64,000 bases of DNA from Lathyrus oleraceus (taxonomy: Eukaryota > Streptophyta > Magnoliopsida > Fabales > Fabaceae): positions 233,149,494 through 233,213,493 of the forward strand of contig NC_066584.1 in assembly GCF_024323335.1 (NCBI RefSeq). Reading direction: 5' to 3'. This document shows, in pieces, positions 33,220-43,810 of the stretch (position 1 is the first letter of the stretch; each line of letters opens with the position of its first letter). The position numbers and the translations under genes were made by a program. The notes beneath the pieces are model-generated. The model saw only the letters and a list, made by a program, of their open reading frames with translations. It had not been told where the DNA came from and did not search any database.

Positions 33220-33235
33220 CGAATACACCGCTACA
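33220..33235 (+). repeat. Terminal 16 nt of an LTR that closes element B
   Basis: CGAATACACCGCTACA equals the last 16 bases of both B LTRs (9857-9872 and 31583-31598). It abuts the right ACAGG duplication, so it is the original right end of the insertion. Confidence 0.93.
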
Positions 33236-33240
33236 ACAGG
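33236..33240. repeat. Target-site duplication of element B, right copy (ACAGG)
   Basis: It is identical to 2649-2653 and lies directly after the LTR tail. Confidence 0.93.
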
Positions 33241-35589
33241 GATCGGTCGAAAGCGTCTTGTTCAGAAGGCAGAAAGCACGGATAGTCTGAGGACATATGG
33301 GGTGTAACCGAGTTGGAACTCAATGAGATTGCGGTTTCACATTGCCATTAGGATAGATTTTTCCATTTGTGCGCAATTACCTCTTTTCAGGAATTACTTC
33401 CTTTGTATTGCTCGGCTCTGAGCCACACTTTTTCAATCAATAAAATGCATATTCAGTCAAATAATTTTGTTTTTGTTTTCATTACTGCTTTGATTGCAAA
33501 AACATACAATTGTTCGTGATAAAGAATCTTTGCATTTTAAGACATACAGGTCCCTTCCAATGCATGCTTATAAGATTGAATACTTGGAATCTTATTCGGA
33601 AGGTTGAGTGACCCAAGTGTTGAAATCTTGACACGCCTGGGGCACGTTTTTATCTAACGATCTCTTTTGCAGGTGCTGTTAGATATTTTCACTCACTTGC
33701 AGGTTGTGATGTGGAAGCTTTTGACAAAAGATCCCCGTGGAGTCCAATCAGGGACCAAGGGTTGGAGGAATGGTGAAAAGACGGCGAGAGACGTACGATG
33801 ATCCGGGATATTAATCAAGAAGACTCTTCAAAGTCTGATGATTAGAAAGTTCGTATGAATCCGTCGAGTACGGAGCAGCCGAGAATACAAGGTGATGAAT
33901 CAGAAAAGTCCATACGAGTCTGGGAGTTCTCAAAATTGGAAAGCTGACATTGGATTAGATGTTGGATGCCAAGGTTCGACGAGTCGACGGGTGTTCAGTA
34001 CCAGACTTTCCTCATCTCCCCGAGCAGAGTCGGGATGACTAATTCCCCAGCAGATTCAAGGTCTGTGTTTCCTCTAGCAGGGTTGGGATAGTTATATCCC
34101 CCAGTAGGGTGGAGATCGGTGTTTCCTCAGCAGCCAGGCCGAGAGGTTGCTATTTCCCAATGGAGGTATCTGTTGGTGGTGGTGTCTCCATGCTGAGTCG
34201 GGATTGTTGTATCCCTAGCAAGTCAAAGACCGTTGTTTCCCCACAGAGTGCGTTGGTGGTGCTTTCCCAAGCGGAGTCCCTAGGCGGGTCGGGTTCAGAG
34301 GAGGTTATCCCTGGTGAGGTTGCCTATTTCCCAGCAGCAGTGCTATTTCCCAGCAGGGTGGAGAGTGGAGTGTTGGCGAGTTCCTCAGCAGAGTACCCCG
34401 AGCTCCCCAGAATAGTCCCTTGAGGGGGATACTTTTTATGCATTCATCATTTAGATAAGCATAGCATGTTGCATAGCTAAATTGCGTAGCATTTTCATGA
34501 TCATGGAACATTACGCTTAAAAAATCATGCATCATCATTGCAAGCATAAGCTAGTCTCAAGCCGTGGTTATTGTTTGAGAGGTGGTTTCGCCCGAAGGTG
34601 AAGGTGTTACTCCCAGGAGTTTTGGCATCGTGATTTTAATCAACAGTAATTCCCCAGTAGTGCGATATTGGAGGAAGGATTTCTGTCAGGCGGAGATGGA
34701 AATGATAATCAAGGAAGTTTCGGGGTCTAAAAAGTAAAAGAGAGAATAATCCCCAACTGAGCATAAATTGTTCGATTGCGAGGGTTGAATAAAAGGATAA
34801 CATGCTCATGGCTTGTTACTCCCAACATGGGTCGTTGGCACGCGTGCCGGCTCATTTATCACTGTTTTTATCTCTGCCGATGCTGATAGGCATGAAGAAG
34901 TTTTCGACGATCAGGTCGAAGCACTTGTGGCTCTCAGGCCAGTTTCCGATTTTCAGATCGAAGAAGTTTCCGACGTTCAGGGCGAAGCACTTGTGGCTCT
35001 CAGGCCAGTTTCCGATTTTCAGATCGAAGAAGTTTCCGACAATCAGGTCGAAGCACTTGTGGCTCTCAGGCCAATTTCCGATTTTCAGATCGAAGAAGTT
35101 TCCGACAATCAGGTCGAAGCACTTGTGGCTCTCAGGCCAGTTTCCGATTTTCAGATCGAAGAAGCTTCCGAAGTTCAGATCGATGCAGCTTGTGGCAGTC
35201 AGGCCAGTTTTCCGGTGTTCAGATCGAAGTGGTGTTCAGACCAAAATGGTATTCAGGCCAATTCCCCGGTATTCAGACCAATGTTAATACTCTCATATTC
35301 TGATGTTCAGTATTCAGACTGATGAGCGGCGTTCAGGCCATGGCTATCCATGTGTTACCATTTATTTTGGGTATACAGATCAATATTTCTGTTTCGGTAT
35401 TCAGGCCGATTGTCTCCGTACCAGACAGATTCTTCTTTCAAGATTGCTTCTTCGCCGATTCTGACAGGCATTGTTAATTATTTCCCATCAGAGTGCAAAT
35501 TGTTCGTCTGTTCTTGGTATTCAATCACTCTTCACCCTGATCATCTGAAAGCCGAGGCTGTTCATATCGACAGGTTCATAGTGGATTGA
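33241..35589 (+). other. Element A 3' non-coding region, resumed after B
   Basis: This continues the sequence cut at 2653. It has an AATAAA near 33439, then from about 34010 a pyrimidine-rich part with many CCCAGCAGAGT-like motifs (34016-34033, 34050, 34390 and others), a 66-bp tandem array, and further 'TTCAGACC/TTCAGGCC' repeats up to about 35400. It ends at the polypurine tract. I see no gene. Confidence 0.82.
34912..35175 (+). repeat. Four-copy 66-bp tandem repeat in the 3' region of A
   Basis: The unit begins CAGGTCGAAGCACTTGTGG and contains CAGGCCAGTTTCCGA and CAGATCGAAGAAG. Four near-identical copies start at 34912, 34978, 35044 and 35110, followed by a decaying fifth. Because 66 is a multiple of three, two plus-strand frames stay open across it; one encodes a 22-residue repeat (VEALVALRPVSDFQIEEVSD...). 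Confidence 0.88.
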
Positions 35590-35600
35590 ATAGGGGCAGC
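35590..35600 (+). other. Polypurine tract of element A
   Basis: ATAGGGGCAGC directly precedes the TG of the 3' LTR. Confidence 0.75.
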
Positions 35601-37547
35601 TGTAACACCTCAAAATTTGCCCTCCTCATTGGGGACTAGCTTAGCATAGTGCATTTAATTTTTTTTTGGTCATTAGTCATTACATCTTTGCATGTCATGT
35701 GGAAACAATAGGCAAGTCACCCTCCTAGGTCTTTCTCAGAAGATGGAGAGGTTAAGAGATGCAAGCCTAAGGGTCTCATGAATTGATCACTAATCATCTG
35801 AGGGTTTGTGCTTCAATTAGGGTTTCTTGGTTCCTCAAGGAGATTGATCATTATCTTGGTTGGAATGGTACATCATCATCACCATGGTTCGTTATTTCTG
35901 ATCAGATTCCTTGGGATTAGGGTTTTGACCTCTGGTCAACCCTAATTAGGTGCATTATGCCAATCAGGGTTTTTTAAGGAGATGAGGTTTTTGTTGAGAT
36001 GGAGATCATCATGTGATTTTATTGAGCTTGTATAAGCTAGGGTTTCATTTTGGAGCCATTTCACCAAGTGGTTGAGGCTCAAATTCATATGTGCATGACC
36101 AAGTCATCTGAAACCCTAAAAAGTCAACAAAAGTCAACCACAAGTCAACTGTTGGATTTGGAGGTGGGAAGTGGTTAGAAATACTTCGTTCATGTTCAAA
36201 CAAGTCTCATTTGACATTTCAAACATCAACTGTGAAGAAAATAAAGTCCAGTCAAAACTTTCCAAAAATAGAAAGTGACCTGTAATTTGAAATTGCCAAA
36301 AATGGAAAGGTTTTCTCCTCAAGATTACATCATCAAGAATGCTTCAAATGAAATTTTGTTGAACATGAAAGTTGTTGATCTTGTTCTCCCATTTCCAAAA
36401 AGTCCAAGATCATCAATTTCTCATGTGTGGTTGAAGAGATATGATCAAAACTTGGTCAAGTGAATATTGAACGTCATAAGTGCATAACTTTCAAACCAAA
36501 AGGCCAAATGAGATGGCTCTTTTTGCAACATTCTCCTTTTAACCTCTAGTTTCCAGAATTGGCATTACATGACATGCATTCCATTCACATAAATATTTGA
36601 AAATTCAATTGATTTTTTGGGGGAAAAATGAAATTCAAAATATGTGCATTATTTGAACATGGCATTGCTTCCATTGGCTCTAAAACAGGTTTTTGAGTGA
36701 AAATAAGTGCAAATTCGTATTGTTCATCCATGCATTTCCATGCATAAGGTGAAATTCCAATTTTTGCAAAACACCTCCAAACTTAATTAATTTTCATTAG
36801 CACTTGGTTTAACTTAATTAATCATGATTAGTGAAGCATATATAACACAAATCATAACAGAATTTTCACATTTCCCAATTCTAGATCTAGAATTCTCAAA
36901 GTCTCTCAAAATTCTCTCTCATTTTTTTTCCAAATTTCTTCACATCTCATGCATTTTTCTTGATCAATTCATCATCTAGTATCATTATGGAGCAAGATTG
37001 AACCAAGAATCACAACAATTCGTGTAGTTTGAAGCATATCCATAGCTTGAGTTCATCAATGGTGGAATCAAAATTTTGTTGAATCAAGACCAATTGGACC
37101 TCAAGCATTCATCCAAACACTTGTACAAGCTTGCTGGAGCAACATTTGATCCATTACAAAGCCTTGAACACGCGAATCCAAGAGCTGCACTTCAAGAGGT
37201 CACTTTTTCGACTTCTTTAATTCATGAAATTATTGATATGTTCTTGTAGATCTTTTAATGGTGATGATTCTGCACTTTGAATCGAGTGATTTGGTGTAAT
37301 ATCCATGAAGTTACATGCGTTTAAAGTTTTGATGATGAAACTTAAATCCTTCGATTCACGCATGTTTCGTTGTTTCGTGTTAATTTGATTGTGGATTCTT
37401 GTTGTGCATTGGAAGATCTACCTATTCATATATTCAATTTCAAGAACTGAGAAAATTGTTCTTGATGGATGATGATGATGCACTGTTCATGGCGCGCGTG
37501 TTTGCTGGAGATGATGATGATAGTTTTAGGCAACGGTTTTCTCGATT

Positions 37548-37613
37548 CCATAGGCCACGCTAAACCGTTCCCATAGGCCATGCTAAACCGTTCCCATAGG
37601 TTCGCTAGGGCTG
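37548..37613 (+). repeat. 23-bp direct repeat in element A LTR
   Basis: CCATAGGCCACGCTAAACCG begins two near-identical 23-bp units (37548-37570 and 37571-37593) and a diverged third unit starts at 37594. The surrounding 37480-37700 is richer in GC than the rest of the LTR. Confidence 0.75.
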
Positions 37614-37624
37614 CGCTGTGATTG

Positions 37625-37647
37625 GCTGCATGCCATTCCCATGCAGC
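37625..37647. other. 8-bp hairpin in element A LTR
   Basis: The arms GCTGCATG and CATGCAGC flank a 7-base loop. It lies in the GC-richer part of U3. Confidence 0.55.
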
Positions 37648-39157
37648 GCGCGCCCAGCCTTGTTCAAATTTCGCCCGGGTTCAAGTCCTGCTGGCAGCAA
37701 CTTTCCATTGCTTCATTCTTTATTCCATGCCATGTTCATGTATATACTCCACATGCTTTTTTTAATTTTTCATGATCTTAAAAAATTCACAAGTGATTGA
37801 ATAATGGTCCAAAAAATGTGAGGATTTTTGCATTGATTTTCATTTTGTGTCTAATTTTTTATCATTAACTTTTCATAAATTGTGCCTGGCTGGATTTAAT
37901 TTTTGCCCTAGGGAATGTTAACATGTATGCTTTTTGAACCTTGCCTTACTAATTTATTTGTGTAATGATGGTTGTTTATCCAATGCTCATGAAATTTTGT
38001 ATGCTTAAACTAGACATCTCGCTGGACATTTTGGTGTTGAGTTTGCATTTTTATGAATTGCCATTGCTGAGTTATGATTTTTCTAAGTTAGGTGTGACAA
38101 TTTGTGTCACACTTTTGCTTGTCCAACACGATTGATGAATTTACCCTATCAAATGAATTCCAAATGTTCTGATTTTTTGTATGGTACGTGATATGAATAT
38201 TGTGAATGCTCATGATTTTTTATGGAATTTTTGGAATCATTTCTGATTTGATTGAGATTTTTCATTCTGGATGGTTATTTTTGAGCTTTTGAAGTGTCTT
38301 GATCTTCAATCTTTTGTGAAATGCTTGTGCTTTATCCTATGAATGTGAAATTTTGCACACTATTTCTAGACATGTTAAAGTTTGTTTTGGCTTTGGTTTG
38401 AGGTTTTTATCTTTTACCATTTCTGTTTTAGGCTTGTGCTAAGTTGATGTACCATTTGGTGTCACATTTGAGCTTGTTTGTGCTTGCCTTGCCTTAGGGA
38501 ATTTGATTACCATGCCTAATCATGTCCAAATGCTCTAATTTTCTGTGTGATGATTATGTTGTGTGTTCTGGTTACCCATGATTTTTGCCAAAATTAATTG
38601 AAGCATTTTTGAATTAATGTGCATTTGTTCATTCTGTTGTCACAATGTGCTTTCAACTTGCATACCTTGCCATATTTGGTTCATGAAATGGAATTGGTGA
38701 ATGATATTGATGTGGGATTTTTTGGATGATGTTCTTAATTGATTGAAGTTGATTCATGTCAATTTTCATGTTCTGTTTTGAATTTTTTCTCCCTCTTTGA
38801 CCCTAGGCCTTGACCTAGTGGTTTGCCTCTCATGTTTGAGCTTTGATTTCAGGTTGAGCACTCAAGTTCCATAGTTGTTGATGCTCTATCACTTGAGCCT
38901 TTGGTGTTTACTTTTGACTACTAACATTGTGTGTTTTGTAGGGTTGTTAACTCATTTGAGTTTGACTTGTTGGCTTATGCCTTTGCTCATTGGGTTTGAC
39001 TGTTGATATTGATGTTGTCTGTTTGTCTGTACAGTTTAACTGACTTGTGTGATGTTTCAACAAGTACATAAGTTGCTTAAGTTCATTGTGAACTTGCTTT
39101 TGCTTGGTTGCTTAACCATCTAGGTATAACTTCTCTGACTTCATGTAGTCTGGAAGA

Positions 39158-39179
39158 CCTGTCCTGTTACTTGGGCAGG
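39158..39179 (+). promoter_or_regulatory. Hairpin near the expected transcript start in element A LTR
   Basis: CCTGTCC and GGGCAGG pair with one G.U around the loop TGTTACTT. It is the counterpart of 7539-7560 in B, with changed arms and an almost unchanged loop. Confidence 0.55.
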
Positions 39180-39819
39180 CACCTGTCTGAAGCCCTCCTT
39201 AAAAGGCAATGCTTGTGATTGTTTATCTTTGTCCTTGTACATATCAAAGACCTCCTAAGTGAAGAGGCATTGGCAGATACAAGGGATGTGCAATTCATCC
39301 CCTGCTATTCAGTGTGTCATCCACTTTGCTCACACACCTTGTGTTGATGCATTATGGATACTAACCTAAGATCCATGTTGTGTCAGTCATGTGGAGAAGA
39401 GTCTCACATTCTGGACTCCCACACTTTCATTTGTCTGAAGCTCTCCGAGGCCAGGGATAAGAGTTGTGAGGTCTCATCCTCACTTCCCATTTCATCTGCT
39501 TCACCCTAACTCTCAATGTTAGGGTTAAGAGCTAACATCACCCTGATACAGTGGCTTGTTTGTCGAGGTTGACATGACCCCTTGACTAAAGCCTAGCCTT
39601 GTGTGAGCCCCCTGTTTGTATATAGTGTGTGTGCTTGCTTTGTGCTTTTGACTGATTGTGCTGTGTTTAGGATAGCTTGCTGCCTGTGCAAGTTAGGTGG
39701 AAACCTCAACCTAGGGCCATTGTGGATTGCATGATAACTATTAGGCTCGAGTCAGTCTCCCTTCTAGTTTGTCATTTCCCAGTCTCTGGTTAGGAGAAAG
39801 TTTCTCCCCTGTTAAGGGG

Positions 39820-40314
39820 AACTACGTTGCCCTGATCCTCATACCAGATGAGGTACGTAGGCAGGAGGTCGTACGAGATCTCTCCGGGCACCCTTTTTCT
39901 TTTTTGTGTGTGTTTGCTTGACAGTTATTAGGCTCGAGTTCCAGACTCCCTATTAACTTGTTTGCTTGTTAGCCTTCTTGTGTGTTAGGAGATGGATATA
40001 AGACCAGCGATTGGCATTCCGTATCCTGTTGTTGTGTGCTTGGAGTCCGATGTAAGTCCAACGATTGGCATTTGGTTTCCAGTGTGGGTTTGTTGGTTTG
40101 GAGTCTGATGTAAGTCCAGCGATTGGCATTCGGTTTCCATGTTTGCCTGTGTTTGTGTTTTGTTTTGTTTGGCGTGCGTGAGCCGAACTACGGTAGCTCT
40201 GATTCTCATTCCAGATGAGATACGTAGGCATAGGATGCGATATCCTGTCGAGCACGTTTCCCCTTGTCCCGAACTACGTTGACTCTGATGTTTGTTTCTG
40301 ACAAACTACGTAGG
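39820..40314 (+). promoter_or_regulatory. Three GAACTACG / hairpin / TACGTAGG blocks in element A LTR
   Basis: The arms are CCTCAT/ATGAGG (39837-39842, 39848-39853), TCTCAT/ATGAGA (40204-40209, 40215-40220) and GTTTGT/ACAAAC (40290-40295, 40301-40306). Each is followed directly by TACGTAGG and preceded at a near-constant distance by GAACTACG and CTGAT. Confidence 0.7.
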
Positions 40315-40648
40315 ACCAGGATGCGATATCCTGCCGAGTTACCTTCTTCCGTCTTCCTCCATCTGTGTCTTATCCCAGTATGTGTGTGTGCATTCTTTGA
40401 GCAGTTTCTTTTAGCAACCTTATCCTATCTTTTTGAGCGTGGATCCCGTCGAGTACGACGGACGTGAGGGGTGCTAATACCTTCCCCTTGCGTAACCGAC
40501 TCCCGTACCCTGTAATCTCCGGTCGTAAGACCATTTCCTTTCCAGGTTTACTTCGAGCGTTTCCTTTCCCTCTTTGGGATAAATAACGCACGGTGGCGGC
40601 TCTGTGTTGTTTTGTTTTGCCCGCCGGTTGTTTTTCACGGATGCGACA

Positions 40649-41250
40649 GGAACCAGACAGAGTTTAGCAGCAGACTTGCCAAATAGGTCCTTTCCTCTGA
40701 AAGTTTTGAGTTCCTTGCGGAGCTCAAGAAAATGATCATTCATTGCATCCATATTTTCATATACATCTGGGCCCTCAGACGGCTCAGAGTGGTAGATGGT
40801 GTCGTCTACTCTTGGCATAGTATGCACGACCAGAGGTGGAACGGCGAGGACCAGGCTAGATGCCGTCAGAGAAGCAAACATTGGGGCGAGACCCTCAGGA
40901 ACAAAGTTTGCGGGCATCCCCTAGGGAAACCTGGCTGGCATAGCAGTTGGCGCGAAGTGGGTGTTGGCAGCAGACACTGTTGAAGAGGCAATCTTAGAGA
41001 TGACTGTCCTCTGGGGAGGAGTTAAAGGTGTTGGAGACGATTGGCTTTGGGCATCTATGAAAGACTCCATCAAGGCAGTCAGTCTGGCCATTTCCTCCTT
41101 GAGTTCTCGGTTCTCTTGCTCTAAGTGATCCATCAGTCTTGAAGTGTTGGCTCTGGTGTAGTACCGGTGAGTCAGCTTATCTTCAAAATAAATGAAGAAT
41201 ACAGAGTTAGACCATTGAACAAGAAGCCTGGAGCAAAACCTGCTTATGCA
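40649..41250 (-). pseudogene. gag: Element D gag, N-terminal part, interrupted by element A
   Basis: On the minus strand this is an Ogre Gag start. The Met at 41133 (MDHLEQENRELKEEM) matches B's Gag start, followed by the Pro-rich linker and the DDTIYHSE...DLFGKSAA segment. A TAG at 40921-40923 replaces a Trp found in B. The gene is cut at 40649 by the end of element A's LTR; the remaining capsid, protease and pol would lie beyond A's left end, outside the window. The frame is open upstream of the ATG to the acceptor-like site near 41240. Confidence 0.88.
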
Positions 41251-41457
41251 CATGATGCATGCGATGCTTGTGCATATGATTTATTTTATTTATCAGAGGA
41301 ACTTTAGAGTCCTATTTGCAAATATTGAAAATATTAATTATTTAGACCTATATGGAAATCTCATAACAATAATATCTGGAAAATATTTTTACACCAAAGA
41401 AGTACAATCTTGGTAACCAAATACAAGAGAGAAGGAAAATGAACATCCTATGGAACC
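41251..41457 (-). other. Element D ORF1-gag spacer
   Basis: This matches B's 12337-12530 in position and partly in sequence, with no ORF. It carries a splice-acceptor-like TGCATAAGCAG near its end on the minus strand. Confidence 0.5.
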
Positions 41458-43017
41458 TTAGAAATAGTCGTCTAAAGCTCTGGAGACTAGAAGATAAGCT
41501 GCACAAAGCCTCTTCACCTCCCTCTCATAGGCTGCCTCCATATCTGCCTTCTCTTTGGCGAGTCGGTCGTACTTCCTCTTCCAAAACTTGGAGGACTGAG
41601 GAAGAAGAGAAGTCACCACATCATCAGGCTCGTCGATAACCTGATGCTCTAGAAACTCTATCAATGCATCCTTATCTCTAAGCTGCTGAAGTAGCTCCTC
41701 TCGTTCACGGATCCAAGCACGCGAACGGTCTTCGTCTCTCAACTTCTCTACTCCTTGGTTAGGGAGGGTTGAAGGCCCAGTCACAACCAAAGGTGTAGGT
41801 CTCAGATACTCGTAAGGCATAAGGTACTCAGAAGCTCTCCTCCTAACCCATGAGGTATAGGGTTCCAAAGCAATACAGTTATTCGGACCAAGCTCTTTCC
41901 TTCCTTTCCTATGGATCTTGCGCCAAGCGTAAACCATCATGCCCTTCAAGCCTTGAGGATCTTTACCCTCCTGAAAGAACACACCTTCTAACAGAATGTT
42001 ATTAGGTTTATCCTTTAAGGGGAACCCAAGCCGACGACGTGCCAAAATAGGGTTGTAGTTAATCCCACCACATGTACCAAGAAGAGGCACATTGGAGAAT
42101 TCACCACAAGAGTCAATAATCTGCACACCGTCATATACACGGTTGTACCAAAAGATATCATCATTAGTGAGAGACATAAGCCTCATGGACCATCGTAGAC
42201 ATCCTTTGTTCTCCTTGAAGGCAATCGTCTGCGGCAAGTTCGAAATAAACCACTTGTACAACAGAGGCAAACAACACACAATGGTACCACCACCCTTTTC
42301 ATTCCTCATATGCAAAGAGAAATAAGTGTCACCCAACAGAGTAGGAACGAGATTAAGAGTAGAGAAAATCCTAATAGCATTCACATTCACAAACTTGTCG
42401 ATGTTGGGGAATAACACTAGCCCATAGATGAGAAGTACAAATATGGCCTCAAAGGCGTCCTCACTCATGGCCTTCCCATACAAAGTAGCTTGAGCAATGA
42501 GGAACTCAGAAAGGAGACCTTGAATTCCACCTTTGGTAGTCATATGAGCACCAACCAGAGATTCATCTATATGCAACATATCAGCAATCTCTTGAGAAGT
42601 AGGAACCCTCTCTAAGCCACTGAACGACAACTGATCTAGGATAGGTATACCCACAAGATAGGCATACTCCTTAAGCGTAGGCAAAAGCTGGAAATCCGGA
42701 AATGTGAAGCAACGGTACAAGGGATCATAGAACTGCACCAATACACTCATCAGACCTTCGTCCACCTGAGTAGCCAGAATAGATAGAAGCTTCCCATGAC
42801 GAGCCTTAAAATCCAAGGGATCTAATACATAGGATGTCAAATTCCTTAGCTCTTTCAAGTCGGGTTGTCTGAAACTATACTTCTTCGTATTCCTTCTTTG
42901 TCTATCCATGTCTGAAAATTTGCAAATAGACCTCTTAAGTTCCTTGAAAATTTTCTCATTGTTGATGATATGGATGCAACAATCACACTCAAGGATCAAG
43001 CAAAGCACACCACACAA
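41458..43017 (-). CDS. Element D ORF1 protein (Ogre-specific, function unknown), intact frame
   Basis: This 519-codon minus-strand frame is close in length to B's 516 codons and alignable along its whole length. The likely start is the Met at residue 37 (42909, MDRQRRNTKKYSF), which is conserved in B. The domain layout is the same: a long conserved region (LRNLTSYVLDPLDFKARHGK...) resembling the plant-mobile/DUF7745 group, and a charged C-terminal coiled coil (about 430-505). It has no stop or frameshift, although the gag next to it has a nonsense codon. The function is unknown; expression of this truncated element is doubtful. Confidence 0.87.
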   Translation of the reverse strand: MCGVLCLILECDCCIHIINNEKIFKELKRSICKFSDMDRQRRNTKKYSFRQPDLKELRNLTSYVLDPLDFKARHGKLLSILATQVDEGLMSVLVQFYDPLYRCFTFPDFQLLPTLKEYAYLVGIPILDQLSFSGLERVPTSQEIADMLHIDESLVGAHMTTKGGIQGLLSEFLIAQATLYGKAMSEDAFEAIFVLLIYGLVLFPNIDKFVNVNAIRIFSTLNLVPTLLGDTYFSLHMRNEKGGGTIVCCLPLLYKWFISNLPQTIAFKENKGCLRWSMRLMSLTNDDIFWYNRVYDGVQIIDSCGEFSNVPLLGTCGGINYNPILARRRLGFPLKDKPNNILLEGVFFQEGKDPQGLKGMMVYAWRKIHRKGRKELGPNNCIALEPYTSWVRRRASEYLMPYEYLRPTPLVVTGPSTLPNQGVEKLRDEDRSRAWIREREELLQQLRDKDALIEFLEHQVIDEPDDVVTSLLPQSSKFWKRKYDRLAKEKADMEAAYEREVKRLCAAYLLVSRALDDYF

Positions 43018-43786
43018 AGGTCATGGGATGGATCAAGTCATCCTTAATATCAATCATCCATTTTGGTGGATTATGGCTTACACCTTATCAACACCCAAGT
43101 TCCATTGATATTAAGGATACACAAGAACGGATCAACCATGAATCAAGGGTTTGTTGCAAGTCACGAGCATGGAGTCTCGGTTAAGAACCACCAAAAGGGA
43201 GTGTACTAGGGTTAAAACCTGCCAAACATGCTCTACAAGAGGTTCCCATAGTCATCATCCCATCTTTCGGATATTATCGGATAAACGACTACTCGTATTC
43301 CAAAAATATTTTCAAGAGAGACTCTTATGAGTGTAGTATCGCGCAACAATCGTATCAAATCATACACTTGAACGACCTTCGCTCTACGTCCTAAAAATAG
43401 GCCAAGATGGGCTTGGTAAACTAAGGTCCTTGGCTTCTAAGGTCTATATTGGAAAGAGTAATGCCTAACCACGACTACTCGTGTGACATTATTGATTCCA
43501 ACATAACCTCCATCAAGTGAATGGGCTTGCAAGTCAACTTGCTAAGGAATAACTCCACACAAGTCAACAAGACTATGCCATTCTCCTATCCTAAGTACAC
43601 TCGAGTTCGGGTATAGAACTCATCTCACAAGAGACCCCCAAGCACACAAGCAATTAATATATCAAGCAATTCATACATTACAAACAATACAGTAATCCCA
43701 AATTTGCACAAAAATATGTCACAAAAAATAATATACAATACAATACAACAAAATGTGAAAAGTAGGCAAAATCCACTAGGCAAATT
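43018..43786 (-). other. Element D leader with one stem-loop unit
   Basis: This is the minus-strand leader homologous to 9897-10887. It has a single inverted repeat TTAATATCAAT/ATTGATATTAA (43044-43054, 43104-43114), where B has two units in tandem. Confidence 0.7.
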
Positions 43787-43804
43787 TTCCCAGCAGAGTC
43801 GCCA
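43787..43804 (-). other. Primer binding site of element D
   Basis: On the minus strand it reads TGGCGACTCTGCTGGGAA, the same primer type as B, six bases after the LTR end. Confidence 0.82.
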
Positions 43805-43810
43805 CTTTTC

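Larger units (their letters stand above)
2654..33235 (+). mobile_element. Element B: nearly complete Ogre-type Ty3/gypsy retrotransposon, about 30.6 kb
   Basis: B is a complete insertion bounded by TG...CA ends and ACAGG duplications, sitting in the 3' region of element A. In order it has a 7219-bp 5' LTR, PBS, leader, ORF1, gag-protease, an intron, pol, a 4.7 kb non-coding 3' region, a polypurine tract and a 7230-bp 3' LTR. After that LTR it carries an unusual extra 1.62 kb copy of PBS, leader and half of ORF1, ending in the last 16 nt of an LTR. The two LTRs differ only sparsely by eye, so the insertion is young. Pol is fully open; gag has a one-base frameshift and there are small lesions just upstream of RT. 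Without the extra segment the element would be about 28.9 kb. Confidence 0.93.
32514..33290 (+). pseudogene. Truncated ORF1 in the tandem remnant of B, fused to LTR end and element A sequence
   Basis: The first 235 codons match B's ORF1 (likely start Met at 32616). After ...YVSLHLT the frame runs through the 16-nt LTR tail, the ACAGG duplication and 50 bases of element A to a TGA at 33288-33290. The C-terminal half and coiled coil are missing, so a functional product is unlikely. Confidence 0.88.
35601..40648 (+). repeat. Element A 3' LTR (5.0 kb)
   Basis: It runs from TGTAACACCTC to ...CACGGATGCGACA. The next five bases, GGAAC, lie in element D's gag and are the likely target site; the left copy is outside the window. 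It contains a TATA-like TATAAC at 39125, a hairpin at 39158-39179, leader-type repeat units at 39986-40145, three copies of the GAACTACG/hairpin/TACGTAGG block (39820-40310), and AATAA in TAAATAACG near 40582. No gene is seen. Confidence 0.9.

Noticed and set aside
34802..35322. Two overlapping open frames of 161 and 169 codons as genes
   Set aside because: They are produced by a 66-bp tandem repeat whose length is a multiple of three, and match no retrotransposon protein.
37665..37690. tRNA B-box-like GGTTCAAGTCC in A's LTR, possible SINE or tRNA gene
   Set aside because: There is no A box at the proper distance, no acceptor stem and no poly(A) tail; the T-arm pairing is poor.
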